From a virus: DNA of 60,564 nt. Position 1 is the stretch's first letter; the number at the start of each line of letters is the position of its first letter. Below are positions 48,701 through 57,610 of this stretch, one piece after another. The stretch spans positions 1-60,564 of the IMG/VR virus record IMGVR_UViG_3300035670_000224; one strand, given 5' to 3'. The position numbers were made by a program, and so were the translations under genes. Below the pieces are notes generated by a model that had not been told where the DNA came from, searched no databases, and saw nothing but the letters and a program-made list of their open reading frames with translations.

Positions 48701-49711
48701 TCAAAACGGCGCACCGTCATCCAAGTCTTCTAAATCTGGCGCAGGTTTAGCTGCTGCCTTCTTAGCTGCTGCGGGCTTTGGAGCTACTTTAGGTGCTGGA
48801 GGTGTATCATCCTCTGATGTATCCTCAGCATCGTCTTGCTTACTGTAACCACCTCGTGCAGCCTCAAGTTGTTTTTGAATTGGTGAGCCTTCATAGTTAA
48901 TAGCATTCTTGATTGTGCTGACAATGTGGTAACGAAGTTCTTTCAACGATTGCTCATCATTAACTTCATTAAACTGCACAACAAAAGGTTTGACTGGAAG
49001 TTCTGGTGCTGCCTGACCACGCCCAAGCGCAGCTTTGAATGTAATCTTCTCTGTGAAATAAGACTTACCGTCCTTTCCAGCTTTCATGTAGACTTGAACT
49101 TCAAATTGAAAAGCCTTACCTACAATCTTGTCAATATCTTGAGGTAAGAATACACCATCTGGTGCAATCAGCTTAGAAGCTACTGCCATTTTAAACAAGG
49201 TGTGTTTGTTGTTAAAACTCCAGCGTCCTTTTGTATCTTTACCAATACGTAGCGGAATAGGTTTAGCAACTACTTTAGCAGTACCGTTCCAAAATTCACC
49301 ACCAAGCCATAAGCGTAGAGGCTTCTCTTCACCAGAGTCATCACCAAAGAATTGCCCTTTGTTAAGGAGAATATCTGGGAAGTCTACTGCAATTGCTACA
49401 GACTGAATGGGCTTCTGAGGCCAGCATTTGTAACGTACAGGTTTACGTGACACAGGGTCTGTACCATTCTTAAAGTAAGTGCTAGGCTTTTCAGCGATAG
49501 CTGCCTCTTCGTCCTCTGGTGTACCGTTAAAGACCATTTCTGCATCAGCTTGAGCTTGCGTACCAAGGTCAACAAGACCTGATACAACGCCAACTAATGT
49601 CTCAGGTGATTGCAGACCTGCTGTTTCAACCACGTACTTATTTAAAGCGTCGTAGTCAATATCTTTCTTCGTACCTTCATTTTGGCTTGCACCATAGCTT
49701 TGAAACGTCAT
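48701..49711 (-). CDS. Single-stranded DNA-binding protein
   Basis: 336 residues. A central OB-fold-like region (LRLWLGGEFWNGTAKVVAKPIPL through FQFEVQVYMKAGKDGKSYF) is followed by a Pro/Ala/Lys linker and an acidic tip DLEDLDDGAPF, the hallmark of SSB tails that dock replication proteins. It has its own consensus promoter and a repeat-bearing leader, fitting high, regulated expression. Site GAAAGGGAAAATT. Confidence 0.7.
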   Translation of the reverse strand: MTFQSYGASQNEGTKKDIDYDALNKYVVETAGLQSPETLVGVVSGLVDLGTQAQADAEMVFNGTPEDEEAAIAEKPSTYFKNGTDPVSRKPVRYKCWPQKPIQSVAIAVDFPDILLNKGQFFGDDSGEEKPLRLWLGGEFWNGTAKVVAKPIPLRIGKDTKGRWSFNNKHTLFKMAVASKLIAPDGVFLPQDIDKIVGKAFQFEVQVYMKAGKDGKSYFTEKITFKAALGRGQAAPELPVKPFVVQFNEVNDEQSLKELRYHIVSTIKNAINYEGSPIQKQLEAARGGYSKQDDAEDTSEDDTPPAPKVAPKPAAAKKAAAKPAPDLEDLDDGAPF

Positions 49712-49734
49712 TCTAATTTTCCCTTTCTATTTAA

Positions 49735-49779
49735 GTTTTGTCGATAGTCATAAACTTTTATGACTATGTTTTGTCGATA
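49735..49779 (-). promoter_or_regulatory. SSB leader: hairpin flanked by 12-nt direct repeats
   Basis: A perfect 10-bp inverted repeat, ATAGTCATAA/TTATGACTAT (49744-49753, 49758-49767), is framed by two copies of GTTTTGTCGATA (49735-49746, 49768-49779). It lies in the 5' untranslated region of the SSB gene, 24 nt from the start codon, a likely autoregulatory site. Confidence 0.5.
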
Positions 49780-49849
49780 TGACAAGATAGTTTTAGAGAC
49801 TATAAACTCATGCTAACTTGATTCAACACTTCTTTGTTAAAAGTCCCGA

Positions 49850-49878
49850 ATTGTAACACATCCTGTATTGTTTGTCAA
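49850..49878 (-). promoter_or_regulatory. Leftward sigma-70 promoter for SSB
   Basis: Minus strand TTGACA (49878-49873), 17-nt spacer, TACAAT (49855-49850). Confidence 0.82.
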
Positions 49879-49890
49879 GCACCAACTAGG

Positions 49891-50082
49891 TCAGCGCACA
49901 AGAGATTCAAGCAAATATCGCCGTACAGTCGCTTGGTCATCAATAGAGCCTTTCCACAGTGAAATTGGTGTTCTATCATCGAGTGCCTTATTGGGAGACT
50001 TCCACCACCTTTTAGACAGGTCTTTAGAACCTGTGAGTGACAGAAGTATAAGGTTAAGTTTATCTTTTTGATTTAGTTTCAT
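49891..50082 (-). CDS. DUF2384/MbcA-ParS-like small protein
   Basis: 63 residues. W-W-KSPNKALDDRTPISLWKGSIDDQATVRRYL resembles the C-terminal toxin-binding domain of Xre/MbcA/ParS antitoxins (a 'W...pn..l.g..P...l' motif). There is no DNA-binding domain and no RES-type toxin beside it. It could neutralise a host toxin; this is inference. ATGA overlap with the upstream gene. Confidence 0.5.
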   Translation of the reverse strand: MKLNQKDKLNLILLSLTGSKDLSKRWWKSPNKALDDRTPISLWKGSIDDQATVRRYLLESLVR

Positions 50083-50405
50083 TTATGAGTTGCAAAATAC
50101 AAAGCGAGGCGTGTAGTGAGTGAAAGCGGGGTTCGGTAGTAGGCTTCCTCTTCTTTTGTTTTTTCATCTACCCCTAGTGCACTTAATAGTGCATGGGCTT
50201 GTTTTAACTCGAAGTCAAGTTTATCCTTCTGTTCTGTGTTGTATTTTTGTGCCTTCTCCAACTCATTTTTCTTTTTCATAAGGTCTGCAATCTCCGCGAG
50301 ATTTTTCTGTTTGTCAAGGTACAAGGCAGTCACTTGCGCTGTATCAAGATTTACTGTTACGTTCTCAAGCTCTGTACCTTGGACTGTGATTTGAATGATT
50401 GACAT
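50079..50405 (-). CDS. Hypothetical coiled-coil protein, 108 residues
   Basis: A short beta start (IIQITVQGTELENVTVNLD) is followed by a long coiled coil (LDKQKNLAEIADLMKKKNELEKAQ) and a basic tail. AAAAGGAGTAAAT precedes the start. Overlaps the 49891 gene by 4 nt. Function unknown. Confidence 0.6.
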   Translation of the reverse strand: MSIIQITVQGTELENVTVNLDTAQVTALYLDKQKNLAEIADLMKKKNELEKAQKYNTEQKDKLDFELKQAHALLSALGVDEKTKEEEAYYRTPLSLTTRLALYFATHK

Positions 50406-50472
50406 ATTTACTCCTTTTTATTTTGTTATTGGTTGTAATATACCCTTACCTGTAAGGCAAGGGAATTACTCG

Positions 50473-50802
50473 TTAAGTGTTCTCAGTTAAGCAACCTTCG
50501 ATAGGCGAATAAATGCAAGCATAAATACCAGAAGAGTCGGTTAACTTTTGTTCAAATATCTCATAAAAATTACGGGCTTCAACCTCTGTATCAAAAGTAA
50601 GTAGCCCGCCTGCAATTGTAGCGTGCAAAAAGTCATAGAAGTCCTTATCCAAAGGATAAATTTTTCGTATCTCTTCTTGCACAAATTTTGCAATCTTATC
50701 ATCTTCTTGTGTGTTATCTAAACCGTAGTCAAGATAAACACCGAACTTGTTTAAGGCTTTACAGACGATTTCATTCAACTGGTTCCAATTAAAATATTCC
50801 AT
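50473..50802 (-). CDS. Hypothetical protein, 109 residues
   Basis: Starts MEYFNWNQLNEIVCKALNKFG. The end LTFDTEVEARNFYEIFEQKL and IYACIYSPIEGCLTEN resembles small phage proteins with a ferredoxin-like 'F.t..eA..f...f......yac.y.p.G' pattern. The start has AAGGAGG. Its own extended -10 promoter lies upstream. Function unknown. Confidence 0.6.
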   Translation of the reverse strand: MEYFNWNQLNEIVCKALNKFGVYLDYGLDNTQEDDKIAKFVQEEIRKIYPLDKDFYDFLHATIAGGLLTFDTEVEARNFYEIFEQKLTDSSGIYACIYSPIEGCLTENT

Positions 50803-50831
50803 TTTACCTCCTTGTTTGTTATGTGTTGTGA

Positions 50832-50837
50832 ATTATA
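50832..50837 (-). promoter_or_regulatory. Extended -10 promoter element, leftward
   Basis: Minus strand TGCTATAAT with no clear -35, 30 nt upstream of the 50802 start. Confidence 0.45.
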
Positions 50838-50877
50838 GCACGTATTTTAGGATAGTGCTTGTTGTCTTGATTTTTCA

Positions 50878-53166
50878 TTAGTGACATTGTCCCCAGTTAC
50901 GTCCAGTTATATACTCAAACCCCAAGGGAACTCTTAGACCTAGCTCTTTAGAGGCTTGTTCAATCCCCTCCGCAATACAGTCAATAGGTAAAGTTCTATT
51001 GGTTACATAGTAGCCTTTACTGCTGTGTCCAATAGCTCCAGAGGTATCCGTTCTGTATGTTTTTGCTTCATCCTCCGTCTTAAATAATTTAAGTTCTAAA
51101 AGTTTAGGATGTGCCGCCATTTGCTGTTCATCGTGCATGTGGATTAACCACCAAACTACAGCATCAGTTGCACTATTAACAAAAGGATTACCAAGGATTC
51201 CACGTGCCTCCATTTTCCCTGCCAACCTGACTGCACTCCACTTAGCCGCAATCGCTCCCCCAGATTGAAATAAAACATTTAATAAGCTGTGCTTACTGCG
51301 TGTACTCACTAAACGACCATCCAACCCAGTAATAAACTTCTTGTCGTAGGTTAACCAGTGAGCTTCAATTTTTTCCTTGAGTTCCTTCAGTGCAGGGTTA
51401 GCGTCCCAGAATGAGTTATAAATACGTTTAGCTTCCTTCGGGGAAACATTCAGCATCTTAACCAACTTAGCCGCTTGAGCGCCATATAGCACAGCGTAGT
51501 TCACAGACTTAGCATGGTCACGACTAATCCCCATTTTTTGTGCCGTAAGTGAATGGATGTCGTTGGGCTTCACAGCAAGCAAAGCCTTAGCTAATTCCTC
51601 ACCACCTGTATACGGAAGAACATAGTGTCCTTCAATCCGCGCCTCAAGGCTTGCAAAATCGTAGCCCAGCTGATGACCAAGTTTGCCACTTCTAAACATT
51701 GAGCGCATTTCTGTACCAAACAGGCTGGTGTTGCGTGGGATATTACAGACAACCTTATGCCTATATCGTCCAGTGTTAGCTCCAAGTGTATCGGCAGGCG
51801 TGGGTATACGCCCATCCTCTCTTACGCAGCTCAAAAAGCCCGTGATTGGTTCACCATCCTCGTCGAGTTCTCCGCCTGCAATAGCGTTACGCCTATGCCG
51901 ATAAGTGTAGTATTCGACCACATCTTTGACAAACTCCGCTTTCTCTCCGAGTGAAACAAGATTAGGGCAAATCTCCTTCTCAAGCCCTACCGTCAATTTT
52001 GGTGTTGTTGGAATATAAACGGGCTTTGTTCCTTCCATCTTGTTAATTAGAAACTGTTTTAAATCCTTCAAACTCACGTCTAAAAGCTCAAGACGCAAGT
52101 CCTTAAATACAGAAGATTCTGTTTGTTTGACGTACCTATCAATAGCCTCAATAGCTTGTTGATAATTCTTAACACTTTTGTCAGTGTTCTTCATTAAGTC
52201 TCGCTCTTTAACCTCTGTAGGTATCCAACCCAACGAGATAAGGTAGCCCTTAACAACATCAATATTTTCAATTGTAGCCTCTTCGTGCGTCCGCAACGGC
52301 AGAGAATAATCTATTGGGTATTCTTTATTTTCATATCTAATAGTGCGTTGCTCAGTGAAGACTGCACCTGTCTTGGCTAAGAACTTCTCTAGGTTAGCAG
52401 AAAGAGTGCCGTCTTTTTTAAACCTGAGTTTAGGCAGTTCAAAAAATGAAGCATCTACAGCAGACATCTTCTTAGGCGGGAGAAGCGGGTTCACTTTTAC
52501 AGCTATCTCTGCCATACGTGTGTTTAAGAAGTCTAAGTTTTTTTGAGCCAATTCAATATCAAAATCAAACCCCAGCAATTCTTGTTTCAGTGTCAAATCT
52601 GCTAATTTAATTTCCATGCTATAAGAACGAAACCAATCGTGTGTGCCTTGTTCTTTAATAAGTGCAGATAGAATAGAACTATTTACTTTCGTATCTTGTA
52701 CGCAGTATTCTAACATTTCTTGTGAAAACTTAGACCAATCGTTAAAATCTCCTTTGTAGTCTCCCAGTCGTTTGCCCCAAGACTTGAGGCTATGTCCACC
52801 AAGGCGGTCTGGACTTAGGAGCTTAGACCAAAGAAGTGTATCTGTGATAGTAACAGACCTGCCATAGAGCGTAGAAGGAGAATCTGGATAACCTATTTCA
52901 TAGTCTAAAAGACCAGAAAGCATTAACACAGGCAAGTCAAACTGAACTATATTGTGCCCAACTAACTCCGTGCATTTACGCAACGAGTGTTGTAAATTTT
53001 CTCTAGTAAGCTCATTCCCGCTGAAGGTTTTTACAGCCCCTGTATCTACGTGACGTAACACCACGCACCAAATCTTATAGGTGTCTTTTAGGCGATAAGG
53101 CAAACTGGTGTAGTCTAGTCCGTCCTGTAGCAAACCATTAGATTCAATGTCGATGATATATTTCAT
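50878..53166 (-). CDS. DNA polymerase, family A (T7 type)
   Basis: 762 residues. An N-terminal 3'-5' exonuclease domain (IIDIESNG, VGHNIVQFDLPVL, YCVQDTKVN) is followed by polymerase motif A (YDFASLEAR), the O-helix RDHAKSVNYAVLYG, and motif C (MHDEQQ). The residue equivalent to E. coli Phe762 is Tyr, as in T7 polymerase, which lowers discrimination against dideoxynucleotides. It replicates the phage genome together with the 53373 primase-helicase. Confidence 0.95.
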   Translation of the reverse strand: MKYIIDIESNGLLQDGLDYTSLPYRLKDTYKIWCVVLRHVDTGAVKTFSGNELTRENLQHSLRKCTELVGHNIVQFDLPVLMLSGLLDYEIGYPDSPSTLYGRSVTITDTLLWSKLLSPDRLGGHSLKSWGKRLGDYKGDFNDWSKFSQEMLEYCVQDTKVNSSILSALIKEQGTHDWFRSYSMEIKLADLTLKQELLGFDFDIELAQKNLDFLNTRMAEIAVKVNPLLPPKKMSAVDASFFELPKLRFKKDGTLSANLEKFLAKTGAVFTEQRTIRYENKEYPIDYSLPLRTHEEATIENIDVVKGYLISLGWIPTEVKERDLMKNTDKSVKNYQQAIEAIDRYVKQTESSVFKDLRLELLDVSLKDLKQFLINKMEGTKPVYIPTTPKLTVGLEKEICPNLVSLGEKAEFVKDVVEYYTYRHRRNAIAGGELDEDGEPITGFLSCVREDGRIPTPADTLGANTGRYRHKVVCNIPRNTSLFGTEMRSMFRSGKLGHQLGYDFASLEARIEGHYVLPYTGGEELAKALLAVKPNDIHSLTAQKMGISRDHAKSVNYAVLYGAQAAKLVKMLNVSPKEAKRIYNSFWDANPALKELKEKIEAHWLTYDKKFITGLDGRLVSTRSKHSLLNVLFQSGGAIAAKWSAVRLAGKMEARGILGNPFVNSATDAVVWWLIHMHDEQQMAAHPKLLELKLFKTEDEAKTYRTDTSGAIGHSSKGYYVTNRTLPIDCIAEGIEQASKELGLRVPLGFEYITGRNWGQCH

Positions 53167-53214
53167 TTATTCCTTTACCTTATTAGTGCAGTCCGATAAA
53201 ACTCTTTGTGCTTA

Positions 53215-53242
53215 ATTATAACAAATTTTTGATACGCCTCAA
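53215..53242 (-). promoter_or_regulatory. Leftward promoter for DNA polymerase
   Basis: Minus strand TTGAGG (53242-53237), 16-nt spacer, extended TGTTATAAT (-10 at 53220-53215). The -35 overlaps the end of the HNH remnant. Confidence 0.55.
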
Positions 53243-53343
53243 ACGCTTCCGACTCTGTATGTGCTATTAGCTAACCGCCTCTTCCAAGTAAACACATCGC
53301 CCTCAGGATTATACTCCAAAATTCCTTTTAAGTGCTTTTGCAT
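53239..53343 (-). pseudogene. Truncated HNH homing endonuclease remnant
   Basis: A 34-codon ORF starting at ATG 53343 encodes HLKGILEYNPEGDVFTWKRR, the stereotyped N-terminus of free-standing phage HNH endonucleases, and then stops at 53239. The catalytic domain is missing. It occupies the gap between helicase and polymerase genes, a typical mobile endonuclease location. Confidence 0.6.
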
Positions 53344-53372
53344 TAAAACTTTAGTCGTTTTTCTCCAGTCAT

Positions 53373-55166
53373 TTAAAACCCTGTCTCATTCTCAGCCATC
53401 CAAGTATCCAAATTCACTAGACGATGTTCTTTGTTGTCGTAGTATAAGCTACCAGCATCCCCAGTGTTACCAGCATGGCGAGACTTCAATAGTCGTAGCT
53501 TTACTGTGTTTCTTTCGATTTCTGTCTCTGCCATCTTGTTACGCACCAGTCCGATAACAACAGAAGCAGATTTCACAAGTGTAGACGAGCCAATAATATC
53601 GCTATCGCTAATCTCTGCTCCTTCACTTGCATCCTTCTTACCTCCCTGTGTCTTTCGAACGTGGCACACGTTTACGATTGATACACCTGTCTCTTTCACT
53701 AAGCGTTTTTGAAAAACCATAAACTCTTCTTGTCTTGCTATATCTAGCCCTGATAAAATATCGCTTGTAACATCAATTAAAAGCACAGTGACACCCATCG
53801 AACGAATAATCTCTTCTACCTTTGTTTCTACATCGTCAACTGCACCACCTCTATCGTCACATAATAGAAAGGTTGGGCGGCCTTCCTCATCCTCAAATAG
53901 CTCCTTTGCTTGTGCTGCAATCTCTGGTTCGCTCATTGCAGATAGTCGAACTTCACGGTCTTGGATATTAACAAACTTTCTCTTGCAATAATATGAGAGT
54001 AGCTGTGTTGCAAACTCCCCAGCCGTTGCTTCAAGAGATAATACAGCAAATACCTCTTTGCGGTCTTCAGGCTTCTTCTTGTTCTCCATAATCCAATCAA
54101 CAAACAACTGATTTACCCAAGTTGACTTCCCAATAGAGGAAGCAGCAGCTATTAAAGTAAGGGTAGCTTTAGGAATACCACCAGCAAGCATATCGTTCAT
54201 GGTACCCAGCCAATCAGGTAGTGCTAATTTCTCTAAGTCTGCGTATTTTAACGCTTCCTCGTACAAGGAGGTAGAGCTATGCAATGCAACAGGTGTCCAA
54301 GGCTGAGCACTAAAATAATTGTTCAGAAAGTCCTTCTCCTTGTCCTTTTCTAAATACTCAGCAATATCTTTCAATGCACCCTTAAATACAAAAGCCTTGC
54401 CCCGTGGTAAAGCCTTAGCTACAGCATCCACAGCGTCTTGTCCTGCTGCGTCTTGGTCTAGGGCGATAATCACCCGTGAGAAGCCTTCAAAGAAACTGTA
54501 GTTAGCTGCAACCTGTTTAGCTGCTGCCTGAGCGCCTACACTGATACCTACAACGACAGGCTCACCAAAGTCGCTACTTCTTTTATCATTGTACTCTTTC
54601 AACATCTGAAACCCAGCCATAGTGTCCTGTTCACCCTCTGTTATCAAGCAATACTTACCGCTTTTATTCTTATAGCGAAACTGCCCAAACATTTCTACAG
54701 TCGCAGTAGTATCCCCTATACCTGAAAAGGATTTAGGCAACAAACGCTTCTTGTACCCAACAAGTTTACCGTCACGAGTAGCAGGATAGAAAATAGATTC
54801 TAACTCGCCTGTACTCTCATCATAAGCTCCGCGAGTTGCGTAGAACTTAGATGTCTCATGTTTAATCTTCCTCCAACCTTGAAGGTCTGTTGTAGTAGTT
54901 GTCTTAATCTCTTCTTTTGCCTCTTCTGTGATAGGGTCTTTAATCTTAACTTGTGTGACTTCTGCCATTGATGGTTCCTTTTCTTTTGTGTGTACGCTTT
55001 TGTAATTATTTCTTGTCTTGCTACCTTCGTTCTTTAGTGCCTTGAACTCTTCGCTGGGTCTGGTAAATTGACAGACAAAGCAATGCCCAGACCCATCCTC
55101 GTAGACTGCATAACCATCAGATGAGCCGCACTTAGGGCAAGATGTGTGATACTTGAATCTACTCAT
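53373..55166 (-). CDS. Primase-helicase (T7 gp4 type)
   Basis: 597 residues in the order zinc finger (CPKCGSSDG...HCFVC, residues ~10-33), TOPRIM primase fold (CLITEGEQDTMAGFQ and IIALDQDAAGQDAV), and DnaB-like helicase with Walker A AAASSIGKSTW near residue 340 and Walker B VTVLLIDVTSD. It unwinds DNA and primes lagging-strand synthesis. It overlaps the ligase gene by 8 nt. Confidence 0.93.
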   Translation of the reverse strand: MSRFKYHTSCPKCGSSDGYAVYEDGSGHCFVCQFTRPSEEFKALKNEGSKTRNNYKSVHTKEKEPSMAEVTQVKIKDPITEEAKEEIKTTTTTDLQGWRKIKHETSKFYATRGAYDESTGELESIFYPATRDGKLVGYKKRLLPKSFSGIGDTTATVEMFGQFRYKNKSGKYCLITEGEQDTMAGFQMLKEYNDKRSSDFGEPVVVGISVGAQAAAKQVAANYSFFEGFSRVIIALDQDAAGQDAVDAVAKALPRGKAFVFKGALKDIAEYLEKDKEKDFLNNYFSAQPWTPVALHSSTSLYEEALKYADLEKLALPDWLGTMNDMLAGGIPKATLTLIAAASSIGKSTWVNQLFVDWIMENKKKPEDRKEVFAVLSLEATAGEFATQLLSYYCKRKFVNIQDREVRLSAMSEPEIAAQAKELFEDEEGRPTFLLCDDRGGAVDDVETKVEEIIRSMGVTVLLIDVTSDILSGLDIARQEEFMVFQKRLVKETGVSIVNVCHVRKTQGGKKDASEGAEISDSDIIGSSTLVKSASVVIGLVRNKMAETEIERNTVKLRLLKSRHAGNTGDAGSLYYDNKEHRLVNLDTWMAENETGF

Positions 55167-56196
55167 TCTTTAACAACCACTCATCTGATATTACTTTGAA
55201 GGATTTCTCAGGTTGCACTAAGCATTGGAAAACTACACCCTCTCTTTGAGAACCATTCAATTTAGATTTACCATTCGCGTATGTTAATAGTTCCTCTACT
55301 GTGTACTGAGTTAAACTAAATTCTGTATCAAGTAAAGGTACTGCCTTAACCCCTAGCATATCAGCTAAAGAGTGAACAGCTCCTAGTGGTAGATACCCTT
55401 CACCAACTTTGTAAACATCGAACAAGTTAAAGCAGGGCTTGCACTTGTATTGATTACCTTGGATGCCTTCACCAATAATTTCACCTTGGAGAGCATGACC
55501 GAGTAAACCTAGGTTCCTCATCTTATTCTCAATATCACTCTGAATAGCGATTTTCCAATAGAGATTATTCTCATCTGGCTTGAGGTCAAGATTGCGAGAA
55601 CAGACGTGAAAATCTCCTGTGTTGTCGAGGAAATATGTCGCTGAACAACCGTCCAGCTTCTCTGTAACAGCCCATCTGTACTGCTGTAATTCTGCAAACT
55701 CTTTTGTCAAATTTTGTACACGTTCTTGGTCAGTTTTTGGAATTTCAGATGGAAAGTTTCCACGAATTAGACCCGCTAACTGAACTGGGACTGGCTTTTC
55801 ATATTTGAGAATACCTAACCAGTCTGCAACATCTGTACCTATATCTATAAGAATATCGTCCGCTGGGACAACACCGTGCCCTGCCACATCCGTTAAGGTT
55901 GTTAATGGTAGCAGCAGTCCCTGAGAAAGTTGCCCCTTTAGCTTAATCGTTCGTAGTCTTTCACCCCAAGTGCCATCAAACTCACGGGGTTCTTTACCTT
56001 TAGACAGGAATGGTGCAAGATGGTGCGGTATAAAAGAGTCCACTTCACAATAAATAACTCTGTCACCTACTTTGTACTTTCCAACTTGGTCTACCACCCA
56101 CCAGCCATCTACACGGTAAGCACAAATCTTATCTGCACCTTTAATAGGTTTCACTTCTGCAATAGTACGCACTGTTGCTAATTTACGTTCTGTCAT
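55159..56196 (-). CDS. RNA ligase (DraRnl/Rnl-like nucleotidyltransferase)
   Basis: 345 residues. An N-terminal OB-like domain (VDGWWVVDQVGKYKVGDRVIYCEVDS) precedes an adenylyltransferase domain with motif I EKLDG (Lys near ~180), GEIIGEGIQGN (motif III/IIIa area) and REGVVFQ and SFKVIS (motifs IV and V). The N-terminal module is the Rnl5-type OB fold. It repairs nicked RNA, for example tRNA cut by host defence nucleases. Start preceded by AAAGGAGTTTAG. Confidence 0.85.
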   Translation of the reverse strand: MTERKLATVRTIAEVKPIKGADKICAYRVDGWWVVDQVGKYKVGDRVIYCEVDSFIPHHLAPFLSKGKEPREFDGTWGERLRTIKLKGQLSQGLLLPLTTLTDVAGHGVVPADDILIDIGTDVADWLGILKYEKPVPVQLAGLIRGNFPSEIPKTDQERVQNLTKEFAELQQYRWAVTEKLDGCSATYFLDNTGDFHVCSRNLDLKPDENNLYWKIAIQSDIENKMRNLGLLGHALQGEIIGEGIQGNQYKCKPCFNLFDVYKVGEGYLPLGAVHSLADMLGVKAVPLLDTEFSLTQYTVEELLTYANGKSKLNGSQREGVVFQCLVQPEKSFKVISDEWLLKNE

Positions 56197-56254
56197 CTAA
56201 ACTCCTTTCATTGTCTAACTCATTAAGGGTATCATCATACCTGTAAAGGGAATG

Positions 56255-56536
56255 TTAACTGTAACTATATTTGATACTGCCACATGTAGCCACCTTGACC
56301 TCTAGCTTAAACCAGCCAAGGACAACTCTGTAGGTGATTATATCGCAGTCTGAGAATTTATTGAACAGCATATGCACTTTTTCACCGTGCCATCCAATTC
56401 CTGTTGTGTAATATTTCATAGCTGCCCCTGTTCCATAGACCCAAGAACCCACGGCAAAAGATACATCCACTCCAGAGAGGCTCACCAACCATGTTTTAAG
56501 CACCTTTAAAGGCTTGATTTTAACTTCCTGCATCAT
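56255..56536 (-). CDS. Hypothetical protein, 93 residues
   Basis: I start at ATG 56536, whose ATGA overlaps the stop of the 56533 gene and which has AAAGGCAGGGC upstream. The product starts MQEVKIKPLKVLKTWLVSL and has aromatic, beta-like stretches. No family recognised. Confidence 0.55.
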   Translation of the reverse strand: MMQEVKIKPLKVLKTWLVSLSGVDVSFAVGSWVYGTGAAMKYYTTGIGWHGEKVHMLFNKFSDCDIITYRVVLGWFKLEVKVATCGSIKYSYS

Positions 56537-56682
56537 TGCCCTGCCTTTACAGAACAAACGCCTAAAATGACGTTTATAGCTTGAATAACATCATGTTGTT
56601 GCATAGGATGCAGGCTACTCCAAGGAACAGTACCTCCAAGCTGCTTTTGAATACTTTGATAGAACTTTTCTACGTCTGACAT
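56533..56682 (-). CDS. Hypothetical protein, 49 residues
   Basis: ATG 56682 has GGGAG 6 nt upstream; the stop TGA overlaps the following start. The product, starting MSDVEKFYQSIQKQLGG, contains WSSLHPMQQHDVIQAINVIL, a helical pattern common in small phage proteins that follow SSB or early genes. Supported by the clean ribosome site and coupling. Confidence 0.6.
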   Translation of the reverse strand: MSDVEKFYQSIQKQLGGTVPWSSLHPMQQHDVIQAINVILGVCSVKAGQ

Positions 56683-56767
56683 TGTGAACTCCCTTTGTTT
56701 TAAAACTTACTTTAATATTGACACCGCAAGGTTGGTACTATCCTTACCCTTTTGTGTATACCGTGTG

Positions 56768-56998
56768 TCACCATTGTACCCACTGCCCTTCTAAACTCAT
56801 ATCCTGTGCATCCATTGCCATGTCTCTGGTAACTTGCACCATTTCTGGCTGACCCTCATAACCGCAACAATCCCCGTTGGTTTGCTCTGCTTTATCGTAA
56901 TCTACACCATCCGTAGGTATGAGAAGCACCGTACCAAATTCGTCAGTAGGTGTTCCGCAGTACCCACAGCGATAACATTTAATAGCCTCAGTCATCAT
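56768..56998 (-). CDS. Small zinc-ribbon protein, 76 residues
   Basis: I start at ATG 56998 because the upstream ORF would begin before the promoter at 57033-57061. The product starts MTEAIKCYRCGYCGTPTDEF with a CxxCxxC cluster and a later CC pair, a likely zinc site. Function unknown. Confidence 0.6.
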   Translation of the reverse strand: MMTEAIKCYRCGYCGTPTDEFGTVLLIPTDGVDYDKAEQTNGDCCGYEGQPEMVQVTRDMAMDAQDMSLEGQWVQW

Positions 56999-57032
56999 CT
57001 TAATATGTTTGAGTGTTGTAGACGTTAATTGA

Positions 57033-57061
57033 ATTATAGTACATCTTTTACTACTTCGCAA
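57033..57061 (-). promoter_or_regulatory. Leftward sigma-70 promoter
   Basis: Minus strand TTGCGA (57061-57056), 17-nt spacer, TATAAT (57038-57033). The -35 overlaps the end of the 57051 gene. Confidence 0.65.
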
Positions 57062-57335
57062 TCTTTTTTAATTCGTCGGCAAGCCGTTCATGGAATGTAC
57101 CCTCTCCATCGTCACAACTAACAAGTCGGTCAATCCGTTGCACATAAACAAACGCTTGTTGTAAAAAAGCTACAGCTTTCTTAAACTCTGCAATCGTCTC
57201 TGGGCTGTATCCTCTTCCGTCTTTACGTCCCCACTCATCCAGTGCAGTACTGTTGTTGTTATCAATAAGCTCCTGAATTTGACTCTCAACGTCTGAAATT
57301 CTATATTGTTTATAGTCAAAGTGTCCGCCACTCAT
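57051..57335 (-). CDS. Conserved phage protein beginning MSGGHFDYKQY
   Basis: 94 residues. MSGGHFDYKQYRISDVESQIQ is the signature of a widespread small phage and prophage protein family of unknown function, with the 'Y.pe....f..a...l..a.vy..riD.L.sgDD' pattern in the second half. It overlaps the next gene by 4 nt. Confidence 0.75.
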   Translation of the reverse strand: MSGGHFDYKQYRISDVESQIQELIDNNNSTALDEWGRKDGRGYSPETIAEFKKAVAFLQQAFVYVQRIDRLVSCDDGEGTFHERLADELKKIAK

Positions 57336-57610
57336 TCCTGCCCTCCTGTCACTTTAGGTGGAGTCATATTTAGCCACGCAGTGTCAAAACTTTTCATTGC
57401 ATCGTTTGGGGTTCTGCCAAAGCCAGAAACGCCAACTTGCAGGTTATCGCCGTACATGGCGCACCAAGCGTCACCATCCAATGACAACTTAGGCTTCCAA
57501 ATTACGCTTGGTCTTGCCGATTCAAGACTCGCTCTCAGCGTCGCTTTGTAAAGAGTTTTTAACTCCCAAGAGTCAGCTGACTCGTTGAGAATCTGAATTA
57601 AACTTTTCAT
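57332..57610 (-). CDS. Hypothetical protein, 92 residues
   Basis: Starts MKSLIQILNESADSWELK; the second half, WCAMYGDNLQVGVSGFGRTPNDAMKSFDTAW, is the 'wcal.G.nlq.GvaGfG.sp..A...F...w' pattern of small phage proteins of unknown role. Coupled to both neighbours by 4-nt overlaps. Confidence 0.65.
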   Translation of the reverse strand: MKSLIQILNESADSWELKTLYKATLRASLESARPSVIWKPKLSLDGDAWCAMYGDNLQVGVSGFGRTPNDAMKSFDTAWLNMTPPKVTGGQE

